Shown piece by piece: positions 22,875-33,701 of a stretch of 64,000 nt of DNA. The stretch is from positions 8,410,364 through 8,474,363 of the forward strand of contig NW_004454195.1 in assembly GCF_000283155.1 (NCBI RefSeq), given 5' to 3'. This DNA is from Ceratotherium simum simum (lineage: Eukaryota; Chordata; Mammalia; Perissodactyla; Rhinocerotidae). The notes beneath the pieces are model-generated. The model did not search any database. It was not told the origin of the DNA and worked only from the letters and a program-made list of their open reading frames with translations. Positions within the stretch are counted from its first letter, which is position 1. Each line of letters opens with the position of its first letter. The translations under genes and the position numbers were made by a program.

Positions 22875-23760
22875 ATATGGAAGGGCATTCCAGGCAGAGA
22901 TCTATTAAGGAGCTTGGATTTTATGCTGTAGGAGATCAGGAATCACTGAATTGTTTAATCAAAGAAATGACATGGTGAGATTTGTGTTTTAGCTAGGTCT
23001 TTGCAGTTGCTGGATAGAGGCTAGTTATAAGCCTTGGGGGTAAAACTGAAAGGGTGCTGAAGGATAAAGAAGAGTTCACCATGTGAAAGATGTGAGGGAA
23101 GAGAAGGGTTTCAGGCTCCAGGCAAAGCATGTGCAAAGGCTGCATGATGAGAGAGAGATGATGTTGCAGAGGTAAATGAGGACCAGATTGAGAAGCTTGA
23201 ACTTTTTTCTCAAAAAAATATGAGACCACTGGAGAGTTTTTAAGCATGGGGTAAGACGATTAAATGTACGTTTTAGAAAGATCTTTCTGTTAGGTGGAAA
23301 ACAGATTGGAAACTTACAAGACTGTGAGCAGGGAAATGTGTTTGGAAACCTTCACAATATTCTAAGCAAGATATGATGGCAACGTGAAACAGGGGCAGCA
23401 GGGCCTGGGAGATTTAGGAGATGGAATCGACAGGACTTGGCAATTGATTGATCAACACGGAAGCAAGTGATGAGAGAAAGTAAGAAATAGAGTCACCATA
23501 GGTCTTGATTTGTCCAGAACAATCCCAATTGTGCCAAAGTAATTACTATTGTCACCTCTGTTCACTCTCAAGAGGGCAACAGTTTGCATGGTAGATTTCA
23601 TGGTTACTCTAGTTAGAAGTGAACGATGTCTCACAGGGTTTTGGCTTGAGCAACAGAATGGATGCAATTCCTTCAGATAGGGAAGGAAAAGAGAAGGAGC
23701 AGGTATCCAGGTGAGGTGGTGAGGACAAATTCCGGACATATGAAGTGCCAGGGGTTAGAG
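22875..23760 (-). mobile_element. L2 LINE fragment
   Basis: Reversed L2 landmarks in order: 'gggcattccaggcagagatc', 'caggcaaagcatgtgcaaag', 'gaccactggagagtttttaa', 'ttggcttgagcaacagaat', 'atgcaattccttcagatagg'. A short older-looking repeat (23491-23616) interrupts it. The ORF on the minus strand at 23452-23739 is an L2 shadow. Confidence 0.65.
23491..23616 (+). mobile_element. Ancient short DNA-transposon-like repeat, copy 2, nested in L2
   Basis: Runs from 'agtcaccataggtcttg' to 'ggttactctagtta' with 'ccagaacaatcccaattgtg' inside. Relative, in opposite orientation, of 174-299. L2 sequence resumes after it. Family name uncertain. Confidence 0.45.
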
Positions 23761-24104
23761 ACCAATGAGAGTCTTGAAGATCCTGACGTGTCAGGGCTCA
23801 AGATGTAGCTTGAGGAATCCTTTGCATAAAAGTAGTGGTGTTGGAGTCAATGAATACTTTAGAGCTGCTGTCTCAGGCTAGGCAATGCTCTGAGACATTT
23901 TGTCTTTAGGATCAGTTGGTTGGTGAAAATTTGGAGAAAATCAATGAATCAAATATTTTTTATGTGCCTGCAATTGAATGGATGGATGTTTCCAGTACAG
24001 GGCTGGTTATTGGGAAGCTTCGAAGTAGGGCAATCATGTAATTAATGTGACTGGGACTGCTATGGGATCCTCAGGGCATAGGGTCGTGCTACTTATAGAA
24101 GAAT

Positions 24105-24240
24105 ATGAGAGTTGATTGTTGTCACGAAGGAGCTTATTGTCTAGTTAGTGAGATACAACTTGCTATACAACTAACTATTGTCTAGTTAGTGACACACAAG
24201 AAACAATAAAAATGATGAATTTATTTTTAAATGCTACATT
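24105..24240 (-). mobile_element. L2 LINE fragment with internal duplication
   Basis: 'gaaggagcttattgtctag' matches the reversed L2 'ggagcttacagtctag' segment. The 17-bp 'tattgtctagttagtga' occurs at 24135-24151 and 24176-24192, a local 41-bp-spaced duplication. Confidence 0.5.
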
Positions 24241-24709
24241 TATATATCCTGAGTTGGCAGGGCAAACTTAGAGTGTTTTAGAATTTCGAAGCAGGGAGAG
24301 AACACTGTGGGCTGGAGTAATGGCAGCCATTTGCAAACTCGGCATCACATTTTTGGGAACAGGACTAGAAGGACCCCAATGAGCAATTCTTTTGTATGAA
24401 TTTATACCAGGCTTTACACTGTTATACACTGTCTTGCCTCATCTCTGGACGTCTCAGATGTATCAGCATTGATATCATTTCTCCAACTAACTACAGTTGG
24501 GGAGACCACATGGAGAGCTTCAAGGAGGTGCTGAGCCTTGATATTTAGGAATAGGCATCTCAGCCTTGGCACACACAATGGGTAATGAGCAGAAATAGTG
24601 GGCTGAAAATGAGTCTGGCATATATGAGAAACATCAAGGAAATTAGAAGTACTTGAGGGTTCGTATTGTACAATAACAGGAGGCAAGGTTTAGAGAGACC
24701 CTCTTCTCT

Positions 24710-25015
24710 TGGCTGGAGCTCTGTTCTGCCTTACTCAGCAAGCTCCTGCTTATCTTCAAGACCCAGTCCAAATGTCGTCACCTCCATGAAGGTTTCTGTG
24801 ACTTCTCTGGGCAATCCTGCAGTGTTTTCTGTGTGCTTCCAAGGCATTTGCTTACACTTCTTACCATAGTATTGATCATCTTGCTCTGAGCTTGTTTACA
24901 AGTCTGATTCCTCCACTAGACTGTGAGTTGTTTGAGGACATAAACATTTTTTTCTACCTCCCTAGGCCCCTAGTACAGTGCTTAGTATATAGAAGGAAAT
25001 TGATTAACGTTAGCA
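24710..25015 (+). mobile_element. L2 LINE 3' end
   Basis: Forward L2 3' region: 'cttcaagacccagtccaaat', 'gaaggtttctgtgacttctc', 'ccactagactgtgagttgtt', 'cctagtacagtgcttagtat'. The order and the final polyadenylation-side motif match L2. Confidence 0.75.
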
Positions 25016-25089
25016 GATAAAAGATTTCAATGACAGAGATGGTAGGACTTAGCTCTCCTACCAAATTGGTTTACTAACCGTCCTTGAGA

Positions 25090-25290
25090 CATGCTTCCCC
25101 CTTTTCTGTCTCTGCCCTCTGCACATCAATGTCCCTTTCAGGACAGCATTCTCCCCCTCTCCCAACCTCTAAATCTTGTGCATTCTTCCAGGTACTGCTC
25201 AAAGCCCATAGCTTCTGTGCAGCCTTCTGTGATGTGTGCTATTTCCTCTTGTCAGCAATCTTTGTTTCTTCTGAACCAAAGACTCAAACT
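25090..25290 (+). mobile_element. L2 LINE fragment
   Basis: 'cattcttccaggtactgctc' followed by 'cttctgtgcagccttctgtg' resembles the forward L2 segment preceding the 3' end. Weak and diverged. Confidence 0.4.
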
Positions 25291-25350
25291 CTCCTAGACC
25301 TGAATTTCCCTATTTTACAGATGAGGAAATGGAAAACTGCCAGTGGAGGA

Positions 25351-26221
25351 TTGGCTTCACCCTAAAGCTGGGCAACATGCATTCTATAGAATGAGAGCAC
25401 AGCTCAACGAAGCTCCTTTCCATTGTCCAGGCAAAGACGGAGACAGTTGAACAATCCAAGGGAGCCAACACAGAGGTCTTCTCTGTGCGATGGCAGCCCC
25501 CTTCTTCCTAGGTTCCAGTTGTGTTTCAAGGTGATTGTGCATCAAAAGTCTTCCAGCTTAGCCCTACAGCTGCCTTTGTTTTCTGTGTGCTGCTTTGTGA
25601 TTGCAGTGGTAAACCTCTTTCCAAGGGAGATATACTGACATCTTCTTTCTAGATCTTGCTGACCTTCTCACCTAGACTTCTAAGCACAGCCAAATGTTAA
25701 TAACACCACTTTTTCATTAGCAAGTTCTTAGCAGAGCACTATATCAGGTAAAGCAAAATAAAAGTGCCACGACAAATAGTTCAAACACTCCAGTGTCTCC
25801 GAGTGGCTGTCCTACCTGTAGTTAAACTAAAAGGAATGATCATTGCTTTTCCCCTCTGGAGAGTTTTCACCAGTTTCAAAGTGGGCCAGTAACTCCCTGA
25901 ACAGAAGAGGAAGCAAACTATATTTAAAGCAGTGCCTGCCTGTTTCTGTTTTAGCCATTTTGGCAAACCACTTGAAAAATGAAATCTTTTGGCCTAAATT
26001 CAAATCTCGGATGCAGTTACTGTGCCAAGATAATTCCAATTTAACATCACCTTACATTATTTAAAGCTGTGACTGAAGAAGTATCCATGGGGGCCATGGA
26101 ACAGAACTGGCTTGAAATTTTGGACCTTGTTTGTTTTTTTGTTTGTTTGCAAATGGGGTTGGGGAGTTGGATATCAAAATATATGGCAAATGGGGGTGGG
26201 AGACACAAGTAATTCATTGGC
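25351..26221. other. Non-coding stretch, no gene seen
   Basis: Unassigned. ORFs on both strands overlap over 25781-26229 without recognisable features. Confidence 0.45.
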
Positions 26222-27330
26222 TTATCCATTCAATGGATATCTTATTGAGCACTCTGTGCCAGATACTATAGTAGGTGCTAGAAATAAAGAGATAAATAAG
26301 ATACAATCTCTGGTCTTGAGAGGCTCATGGGAGTTCAAATATTTATAAGTGAAATGAGAAGTCCTGAGTATAAAGTGCTAAGTGCTGTATGTGGGGGCAC
26401 TGTTAATGGAGTGCCTACACTTACAGAGGAAGATTCATTTGAGTCGGAGCTTCAAAAACAAGTGAAGCTTGCCTGGGGAGAAGAGCAGTCTAGACAGAGG
26501 GAAGAGCTTGTGAGAAGACAGAGAGGCATGAAAAGGCAGGGAATGTTCTGGAAGCAAGACGTAATTGTAGGAAATAGAATGTTGGAGAGGTGTAAGGGAC
26601 ATAAATTGAGGCAGATTCAAAAGGGTCTGATAAACCATAGGAAGGACTTGAGATTTATTCTGTAAGCACACGGAGTTGTCAGTGATATTTAACAGGAAAG
26701 AAAGTCAGCAATATCTGGAAAGGAAATATCAGTATACTCCCTCTCAAACAGAGATTTACCCACAGCGATCATGTCCCCTTTATTAGAAAGAGAACACTGA
26801 CTGCAGTATGGAAGATACTTTTCACGCGGAACCCTTCGGCAAATTTAGCAGACTATTACAAATATCAGACAAGAGATGATGAAGTCTGAACTAATGCAGT
26901 TGGCAGTGGTGAGGAGAGAAAAGACCCTATTAAGAGATATTTTGATGATAAAATGAATAGGACCCAGTGTGTTAAATTTAGTTGTGAAGGTGAAGAAGGA
27001 GTCAAGGATGACTCTGATTTCCAACTTAGTTGCCCGTGCACTGCCAATTTCAGCAATAGGATACAAAAGGAGCCATTCGGGTGAGATGCAGGGAAATGAG
27101 ATGGATTGACTCCATAAAGGAAGCCATAGGCATGAGTCTATAGAAGCTGAGTAGAGCTATTGAGGACAGGACATTGTGGACACCACTCATTCATAGGGTC
27201 GCCAGGAGTCAGAGTTGACTTGACAGCACATAACCACAGGGGAAATGAAAGGTGAGTGAGGGGAAGAAGATGAGTTTGGTTTTGAACATGTCAAGTTGGA
27301 CGTGTTTATGTGTCTGACGAGCATCTTGGT
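26222..27330 (-). mobile_element. L2 LINE fragment with nested tail-like insertion
   Basis: Reversed L2 landmarks: 'cttattgagcactctgtgcc', 'aggggaagattc'-like block near 26425, 'gaggagtcaaggatgactctg'-like block near 26995-27015, 'ttttgaacatgtcaagttgg' near 27281. About 1.1 kb in several pieces. The segment about 27120-27241 is foreign to L2. Confidence 0.6.
27120..27241 (+). mobile_element. RTE-like 3' tail fragment
   Basis: 'ggacattgtggacaccactc' followed by 'gggtcgccaggagtcagag' and 'ttgacttgacagcacataa' resembles the 3' tail shared by some RTE-clade LINEs and AfroSINE-type elements. It interrupts L2. Only the tail is readable, so the assignment is tentative. Confidence 0.4.
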
Positions 27331-27332
27331 CA

Positions 27333-27450
27333 ATGGTTTACCAAATGTGGCCTGGCCTGCCCAGAATGTCTGGCAAGCAAGCGTGTTTTAAAAATAGCTC
27401 TTCAGGTGATTTTGATAAGATCCTCCCATCACTCTGATTGAAAACCACTT
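27333..27450 (+). mobile_element. MER5A-like hAT element
   Basis: 'caatggtttaccaaatgtgg' at the start and 'ctgattgaaaaccact' at the end form the inverted ends. 'ttcaggtgattttgataaga' is the characteristic MER5 interior. Deletion-shortened. Confidence 0.55.
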
Positions 27451-27451
27451 A

Positions 27452-28005
27452 TGTAGGTGACTTCCAATTGCCCTTAGAATAAAATCCATGTGGCTTGCCA
27501 TAGCCTACAAAGCCCTGTGGTTCCTGACCCCTACTTACATCTTTGACCTCCTCTTGATCCCTTCTTTATTCATTCCACTCGAGCCCACTGGCCTTGTTTC
27601 TGTTCCTGAAACTCCCAAGAGCCCTTCTTTGTCTTAGAACCTTTTCATATACTGTTGCCACTGACCTTCCAGATCTCTCTATTTACAGCTTTTTGTATCA
27701 TCAGAGTCTCAGCTTAAAATTACCTCATCAGAGAGGCCTTCACTGTCTACTCAATCTAAAGTAAATAACCCTCCTCGGGTCACTACATAGGATCCTTTTG
27801 GTTGTCATCACAGACCTTTTATTATCAAAAATTATATTGTTTATAATTTGGGGTGTTTTTTGGGAGGAGGGGCTGTGTTTTCTTTCTCACCACCACCCCT
27901 CCCCATGTACACTCCATGAAAACAGTGGTGCTGCTATTGCAGCTCTAGTGCTTAGAACAGTCATTGGTACACTGTAGGTGCTCAGTAAATACTTGCTGAA
28001 GTATC
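27452..28005 (+). mobile_element. L2 LINE 3' end
   Basis: Forward L2: 'cttgccatagcctacaaagc', 'catcagagaggccttcactg', 'acactccatgaaaacagtgg', 'gtaggtgctcagtaaatact'. One of the longer well-ordered L2 3' ends in the window. Confidence 0.8.
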
Positions 28006-28009
28006 TAAT

Positions 28010-28052
28010 AAGGGAGGTAAGGAGGGAGGGAGGGAGGCAGAGAGAAGGAAGA
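28010..28052. repeat. (GGGA)n low-complexity tract
   Basis: 'ggagggagggagggagg' purine tract directly after the L2 end. Confidence 0.85.
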
Positions 28053-28089
28053 GGGCCCTATGGGAGCCCAGATCGTTGGATCTGACTCA

Positions 28090-28240
28090 AAACACAGGAA
28101 CCAGGGAAGTCTTCTGAAAGAAGTGAGGTTGGACTGAGTCTTGAAAAACAGAGGTACCAACTAGGCTGAGAGAATGGACTATTTGAGCTGGAGTGGTCAG
28201 ACATGAGGCTGAAAGATAGCCAAGGGCCAGAGGCTGGACC
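28090..28240 (-). mobile_element. L2 LINE fragment
   Basis: 'gaagtgaggttggactgagt' and 'gctggagtggtcagacatga' match reversed L2 order weakly. Confidence 0.4.
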
Positions 28241-30064
28241 CTTCTATAGGAGACCACAGAGCATCCCTTTTTGGCTGAAATGTGATGTCGCAGGCCTTTA
28301 TTCTGGTGGATCTGGCTACTGGCTCCTACTTCAGCAATCTTTGCAGAAATGACATGACATGTCTCTGTGTCACCTCTTCTCTTACATTTCTCAGTCTGGT
28401 TTCTTCTGTTAAATTACTATCAATGACAGGCATGCAATTAGAAGAGGTAATTTGAAAAAAGAAAAAAAAAGGAACTTGAAAAAAATCCTTTATATTTTTT
28501 TAGTTGACACCACCAGGAGCCTTGCCTCTACTGAGAGAGCTCGGCTCTGAGTGCTCAGTGTTGTTAGATTGAGCCGCTGCTGTGTGCTGTTTGTGAGAGA
28601 TGTTGGCAAGGAGGATGCCGAGTGACTGCTGTTTCTCTGGGCCCCTCCAGAAAGTGAGATGCCTGTCTCCCCAGGGCACTCGAGAGAGCCAAATTCTAAA
28701 TAAAATAGAGCAACATCTTCACGAAGACCGTTTTGTACACTGTATTCAAAGGACTTATTTCTGCTAGTTTTCTTGAGCTGGTTTTTAGAACTTGCATGTA
28801 AGGCTTTCGCTATTTGCTTCCTTTTTCCTCACATCCTCCTCCTTTTCTATCCTTTTTCCTTTAACTCCTCAACAGAAATAAAAATTTTACAAATTTATAA
28901 TCATTTAGTTACAGACATGCAGAATAAACAGGCACACATTTAAAACAATAACAGTGAGCATTGCTCTTGCTCAGCATTTCCCAAAACTTCAGTTGTTCAT
29001 ATAACACCATTGGCACATGATGTGAGTATTATTGCTATTTTTCTTTGAATAGACTTATCTTTTAATTTTTTAACTCGTTTTAAGCATTGTAAAATCACAA
29101 GATGCTGTATTTATAAGTTGTCCAAAGGCACATTAAAATAATCGACTATTAAAATTAAAAATTTCTGTCTTTCTCAATAAAGCTAGAAAAAAAAGTCCAT
29201 CCTTTACCAACTAAATTCATCTCATGAAGGTTCCAGAACTTGCAAAACACTGGCCCAAGCCTGAGACTTGACCAATTTACATCTGCAATGGCTGACCTCA
29301 TTGCTACTGAGGATTCCAGCCCAACCACAGGATTTTACGTGGTTTCTCCAGGTGTGTTTTCTCCTCTTTAATTGGGATCCAGTATTACTGAATTCTAAAG
29401 AGTGTTTTGCAGGTTGATCAACTAGTTAATATTCATAATCACGTTTTGCAAATCAAGAGAGTCAAAGGCATGCTAAATACCATGATTTTGAAAGCACTGT
29501 ATAAGCAGCAGTCTCCTTTTATGTCTAAAAGAAGAAAGTTCCCTTTCAGGCCTCTAGAACTCTGTCCCTCCCACAGCACCATATCTCCCTTCCTTTCTCC
29601 TGCTGAATGTTTTATAGTCTCCCCAGTTTTGTAGCTTTTATCCACCGTCTTTCTAGTTTTTCCTTTGGGGCTCAACGGTACGGATCACACCAATGGAGTT
29701 TGTCATCTTGCATTGGCTCTGAAGGTGTTGCTGCATGTTTTGTAATCTTTGTATATATCCATTTATCTAGCTTTGTAAGGCAATGAGGTGTTCCATACCA
29801 ATGAGTCTTCAGATAATTAACGCTTATCTTTTGTAAGCTCCCAAATATTTTTTAAAATCTGAACCGTTTTGATAGAAATCTTTCTAAATACATTACACAC
29901 TTGATTGCCTTCTTATATAAACATGATATAATTTCACCCAGGGAGACAGCAATAGTGTAGAGTAGAAAGACCATTTCATATCAGTCTGTATTTGTTTGTA
30001 CTTGTGGTTTTCTCTTTGACCCAAGAGTGACACCATCACATGCTAATTAGGTTGATTTTTTTGT
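28241..30064. other. Non-coding stretch, no gene seen
   Basis: About 1.8 kb unassigned. AT-rich from 28860 to 29180. Opposing ORFs at 29407-29675 overlay each other and look incidental. Confidence 0.45.
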
Positions 30065-30780
30065 TCTGACTCCCAGGCCCTGTCTTCAAGAAGCTCAATT
30101 TGATTGGGGAAATGGACATGTAAATATGTCAAAGAGATAATTAATGGCAAACATTGTGAGAGTCTAAGAACATGGAGGATCAAGGACAAGTCATGGCCCT
30201 ATTTGGTCAGAAAGGATGAATGGGAGAAATAAAAAGAAGATGCCTAAACTGAATCTTAAAAGATGAGTAGAAGTCCATCTTGAGGACCAGCAAGGTCAAT
30301 GTATTTCAGAGGACAAATCTGTCCAGTCAAAGACATGGAAGCTTGAGAGAGTGATATGCCTGCTGATAAAACCTGCAGAGACTGGCATGTAAAGGGTTTT
30401 GTTTGCCAAGTCAATTTTCTATTTTACTTAGATTCCAGTGAGGAGACCTGAAGATTTGTAAAGAGTAAAGTGGCATGATCAGATCTTTAGGAATATCACT
30501 CTGGAACATTCTTGCTTTCAACAGCTATTTATTAAGCATCCACTATGTGCAGAAATCTGATTATGCATGATTGAAAAGTGAACAAGGTAGACAAAATCCT
30601 TGCTCTCATGGAGGTAGAATTCAGGATAAAATGGGAGTTAAGCCAATTGGGAGATAAATTGAACTGTCCAAGAGATAAGTTTTGAGAGATTTTTGCATAA
30701 AAACCAATAGGAATTTATTAGATGTGGAAGATGACTCTAGGAAAACTCCCAGGATTCAGGCTTGAGTGGTGGATTGGTGG
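30065..30780 (-). mobile_element. L2 LINE fragments
   Basis: Two reversed L2 segments: 'tgtcttcaagaagctcaatt' through 'aagtggcatgatcagatctt' (to about 30500), then a second 3' segment 'tattaagcatccactatgtg' and 'ccttgctctcatggaggtag' (about 30505-30780). The restart of the 3' motif suggests two insertions or a rearrangement. Confidence 0.6.
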
Positions 30781-30859
30781 TGGTGGGCATTAACTGAGAC
30801 ACACCAGTGGCTCTTTGAGAGAAGAGACTATCTCCTCTATCTCTGGGAGCGTTCCCTGG

Positions 30860-31330
30860 CACTGCTGACCTAATCTCACTCCTACTCTGATCCAGATAAC
30901 CGTCTTCTCTTCCAGGCTACCTCTACATCTTGTACATACTTCTAATTTTGCTTCTATTCAACTATAACATATATTTGTCTGTCTCTCCTTCTGTCCTCTG
31001 AGATCTCATTTATGTCTGCAAACTCAGGACCAAGCACCTAGTATTTTGCTTTTTGTTTTTAAATTAGGAGCATTTTTTTTTAATTTATTTATTTTTTCCC
31101 CCAAAGCCCCAATAGACAGCTGTATGTCACAGCTGCACATCCTTCTAGTTGCTGTATGTGGGACGCGGCCTCAGCATGGCTGGATAAGCGGTGCGTCGGT
31201 GCGCACCTGGGATCCGAACCCGGGCCGCCAGCAACGGAGCTCGGGCCCTTAACTGCTAAGCCACGGGCCGGCCCGCACCTAGTATTTTGCACTTCAAGAA
31301 ACCTTAGGTGAATTATCAGTAGTGAATGAA
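30860..31330 (+). mobile_element. Probable L2 LINE 3' end split by an ERE
   Basis: 'tcatttatgtctgcaaactc' and 'caagcacctagtattttgc', then after the ERE 'acttcaagaaaccttaggtg', resemble a decayed forward L2 3' end. Confidence 0.4.
31050..31274 (-). mobile_element. Young ERE SINE with 16-bp target duplication
   Basis: Reversed copy bounded by perfect 'gcacctagtattttgc' (31034-31049 and 31275-31290). The reversed B box 'ggatccgaacc' is intact at 31210-31220, and the A-box region 'ccttaactgctaagcca' at 31248-31264. The tail is the 'ccccaaagccccaatag' subtype. CpG-rich against a CpG-poor background, which fits a recent insertion. Confidence 0.97.
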
Positions 31331-31590
31331 AGAAGCTATGGAGAAGAGGGTTTTTGATTGGCAGAGGAAGAAGGAGTAATAGAGCAAGACGATTAGTTTA
31401 ACTTTGAACGTGTTGAATTGGGAAGGCCTGTGGGATATGAATTTAAAGAGAAAGAACAGAGCTTTAGATCTATATTTGGAATTCATCAGCATGTATTAAG
31501 ATATGGATGTGGATGATATCCTTTGAGCAGAATGTTCCCAAGCATTCTCCTCTCAGAATAAAAAAGAAAGGGCTCAGAATACGAAAAGGG

Positions 31591-31953
31591 GGGCCGGCCT
31601 GGTGGCACAAGCTGTTAAGTGCGTGCGCTCTGCTGCGGCGGCCTAGGGTTCGCAGGTTCGGATCCCCGGCGTGCACCGACGTATTGCTTGTTAAGCCATG
31701 CTGTGGCGGCGTCCCATATAAAGTGGAGGAAGATGGCCACNNNNNNNNNNNNNNNNNNNNNNNNNNNNNNNNNNNNNNNNNNNNNNNNNNNNNNNNNNNN
31801 NNNNNNNNNNNNNNNNNNNNNNNNNNNNNNNNNNNNNNNNGAAGATGGCCACGGTTGTTAGCTCAGGACCCATCTTCCTCAAGAAAAAAGGGGAGGATTG
31901 GCATCAGGTGTTAGCTCAGGGTTAGTCCTCCTCACAAAAAAAAAAAAAAAAAA
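31591..31953 (+). mobile_element. Young ERE SINE with 15-bp target duplication, containing gap 1
   Basis: Bounded by perfect 'agaatacgaaaaggg' (31576-31590 and 31954-31968). Head 'gggccggcctggtggcacaa', A box about 31603-31621, perfect B box 'ggttcggatcc' at 31655-31665, body 'atgctgtggcggcgtcccat', duplicated 'gttagctcagg' arms and an A-run. CpG-rich. Without the N block and one copy of the repeated 12 bases it is about 251 bp, a normal ERE length. Confidence 0.97.
31741..31840. other. Assembly gap 1 (100 N), probably spurious
   Basis: Exactly 100 N. The last 12 bases before it (31729-31740, 'gaagatggccac') are repeated as the first 12 after it (31841-31852). Confidence 0.97.
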
Positions 31954-32390
31954 AGAATACGAAAAGGGAAGCTATTGGAAGATGCTGGGAGTAATCCCAA
32001 AACAAAAGGAGATCCAGGGAAGGGGATAAAAAACGAGTTTCCAGAGAAGTAGGAGAAAAACAAGAAAAGAGTAATGTTATTTAAGTCAAAGAGGAATAGA
32101 ATTTCAAGGAGGGCAATGCCAAGTACCATGGAGATATCAACTAAGGTAACACTAGAAAGTGTCCACTAATGCTAGGATGGTTTCGGTGTAATGGTAGGGC
32201 CAAAAGGCAGACTTGCAGCAGGATAGTGCAAAAATGCGCCTGTTGAATGCAGTCTATTCTTCCTAGAAGCTTCAAGAAGGGAAGGAGTAGGAGAAGGTAA
32301 TTACTGAGGGTGACGGGAGCTATCACAGAAGCCAGGGAGAGGTTTCTTAAATTGAGAAGAATTGAATATATTTTAACCTGAAGGGAACAG

Positions 32391-33268
32391 AAGAGGCTGG
32401 GGACATGAAGGAGGAGAGAGCTGAAGGAGCAAGCTCTCTGAGAAGAGGAGAAGATGCAGAGAGCGGGGGGTGGGGGGGTGGGGGGGAGTTGACGTTGAAC
32501 ATGAGGGAGATGCCTGTTCTTCCAGGACAGGAAGGAAAGACGTATAATGGACACTTGTAGGAAAGGGGACGGGAGGTTGAAGGAATGCATGGTGGATGGC
32601 CTGAACTTCCTCTGTGCAGTGAAATGCAAAGATGTATAAAACCAGGAAAGAAAAGAACAGAAGGAGGAGATTGGGAGCCTCGGGGAAAGTCTTGAAGGCT
32701 TGGAAATACACGCTGAGGAATGCAAGAAGAAACTGGCCAATGGCGTATAGAAGAATACCTGTGAAGTCATCGCCCCACACATCTTCCCAGCCTGACCTCC
32801 ATGGTTTCTTCTAGGTGCCTGAATCTCCTCCTGTACTGATTCCAACAAACCTCTAGTCCCTCCTCGCAACCTGCCTAGGAGGAGCAATTTATCATCCTCC
32901 CCTGTGCTTATGGGGGTGGGGGGAAGGAATAGCTCCAGCAGAGTGCTGCTAGGAACACTGACCTCTGGAAACAAAAGATGCTTTCTTTTCTGCCCCTGCT
33001 CACTGTTCCCTTTGTAGTGTCTGGACAATGGGGATTTAAGTGTTACTTTCATGCACATCAAAATTGTCCTGAGACTCAATTTTAAAAATGTCCTCTGACT
33101 TTTCCCTCCACCCCCAACTGCGTGTGGGGGCTACACTGGGTTGTTTACTCTATGACAAAACGTCCTGAGAGGCTGTGCTTTTATCATCCTTGGGTCAGCT
33201 TTGTGTAGTTATTCTGTTTCCTCCCTCCTTTGTCACTTATTGTCAGAATATCTGCCTGTGATGGCCAT
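32391..33268. other. Non-coding stretch with a long incidental ORF
   Basis: Purine-rich plus strand, hence low stop density on the minus strand. This explains the 312-residue ORF at 32141-33079, which is rich in Leu, Ser and Pro and has no recognisable domain. The G tract at 32464-32487 lies here. Confidence 0.5.
32464..32487 (+). repeat. G-tract, predicted G-quadruplex former
   Basis: Three runs of six or seven G separated by single T. Enough for four G-triplets with short loops on the plus strand. Not near any gene start I can identify. Confidence 0.75.
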
Positions 33269-33701
33269 TGTACTAGTTTCCTAGGGCTGTCATAACAAAT
33301 TGGGTGGCTTAAAACAACGGAAATTTATTCTTTCACATTCTGGAGGCTAGAAGTTCAAAATCAAGGTGTCAGCAGGGCCGTACTCCCCCTGAAGGTACTA
33401 GGGGAGAATGCTTTCTTGCCTCTTCCTAGCTTCTGGTGGTTGCCGGCCATCCTTGGCGTTCCTTGGCTTGTCGCTGCCTCACTCCAATCTCTGCTCTGTC
33501 TTCATATGGCCATCTTCCCTGTGTGTGTGTGTGTCTATCTCTGTGTCTTAGAAGGACACCAGTCATTGGATTTAGAGCCCGCCCTACTCCAATATAACCT
33601 TATCTTAATTACATCTGCAACAATCCTATTTCCAAATAAGGTCACATTCTGAGGTTTGGGATGGATATACATTTTGGGGGAACATTATTCAACCCAGTAC
33701 A
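33269..33701 (-). mobile_element. MLT1-type MaLR LTR
   Basis: Reversed LTR from 'tgtactagtttcctagg' to 'caacccagtaca', giving TG...CA ends. Landmarks: 'ggcttaaaacaacggaaatt', 'cacattctggaggctagaag', 'ccaaataaggtcacattctg'. Flanks 'gccat' and 'gcctt' match a decayed 5-bp duplication, as expected for ERVL-MaLR. A CA/TG run lies at about 33520-33532. Confidence 0.85.

Larger units (their letters stand above)
31335..32390 (-). mobile_element. L2 LINE fragment interrupted by an ERE
   Basis: Reversed L2: 'tttaactttgaacgtgttga' and 'ttggaattcatcagcatgta' before the ERE; 'atttcaaggagggcaatgcc' after it. The 312-residue minus-strand ORF (32141-33079) begins downstream in unassigned DNA and runs into this segment. 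Confidence 0.55.

Noticed and set aside
31507..31914. ORFs crossing gap 1
   Set aside because: They include the N block and SINE sequence, so they are not proteins.
32141..33079. 312-residue minus-strand ORF, longest in the window
   Set aside because: It runs over purine-rich DNA, a G-tract and an L2 remnant. Composition is Leu/Ser/Pro-rich with no domain, and a second long ORF overlaps it in another frame. Stop depletion from base composition explains it.
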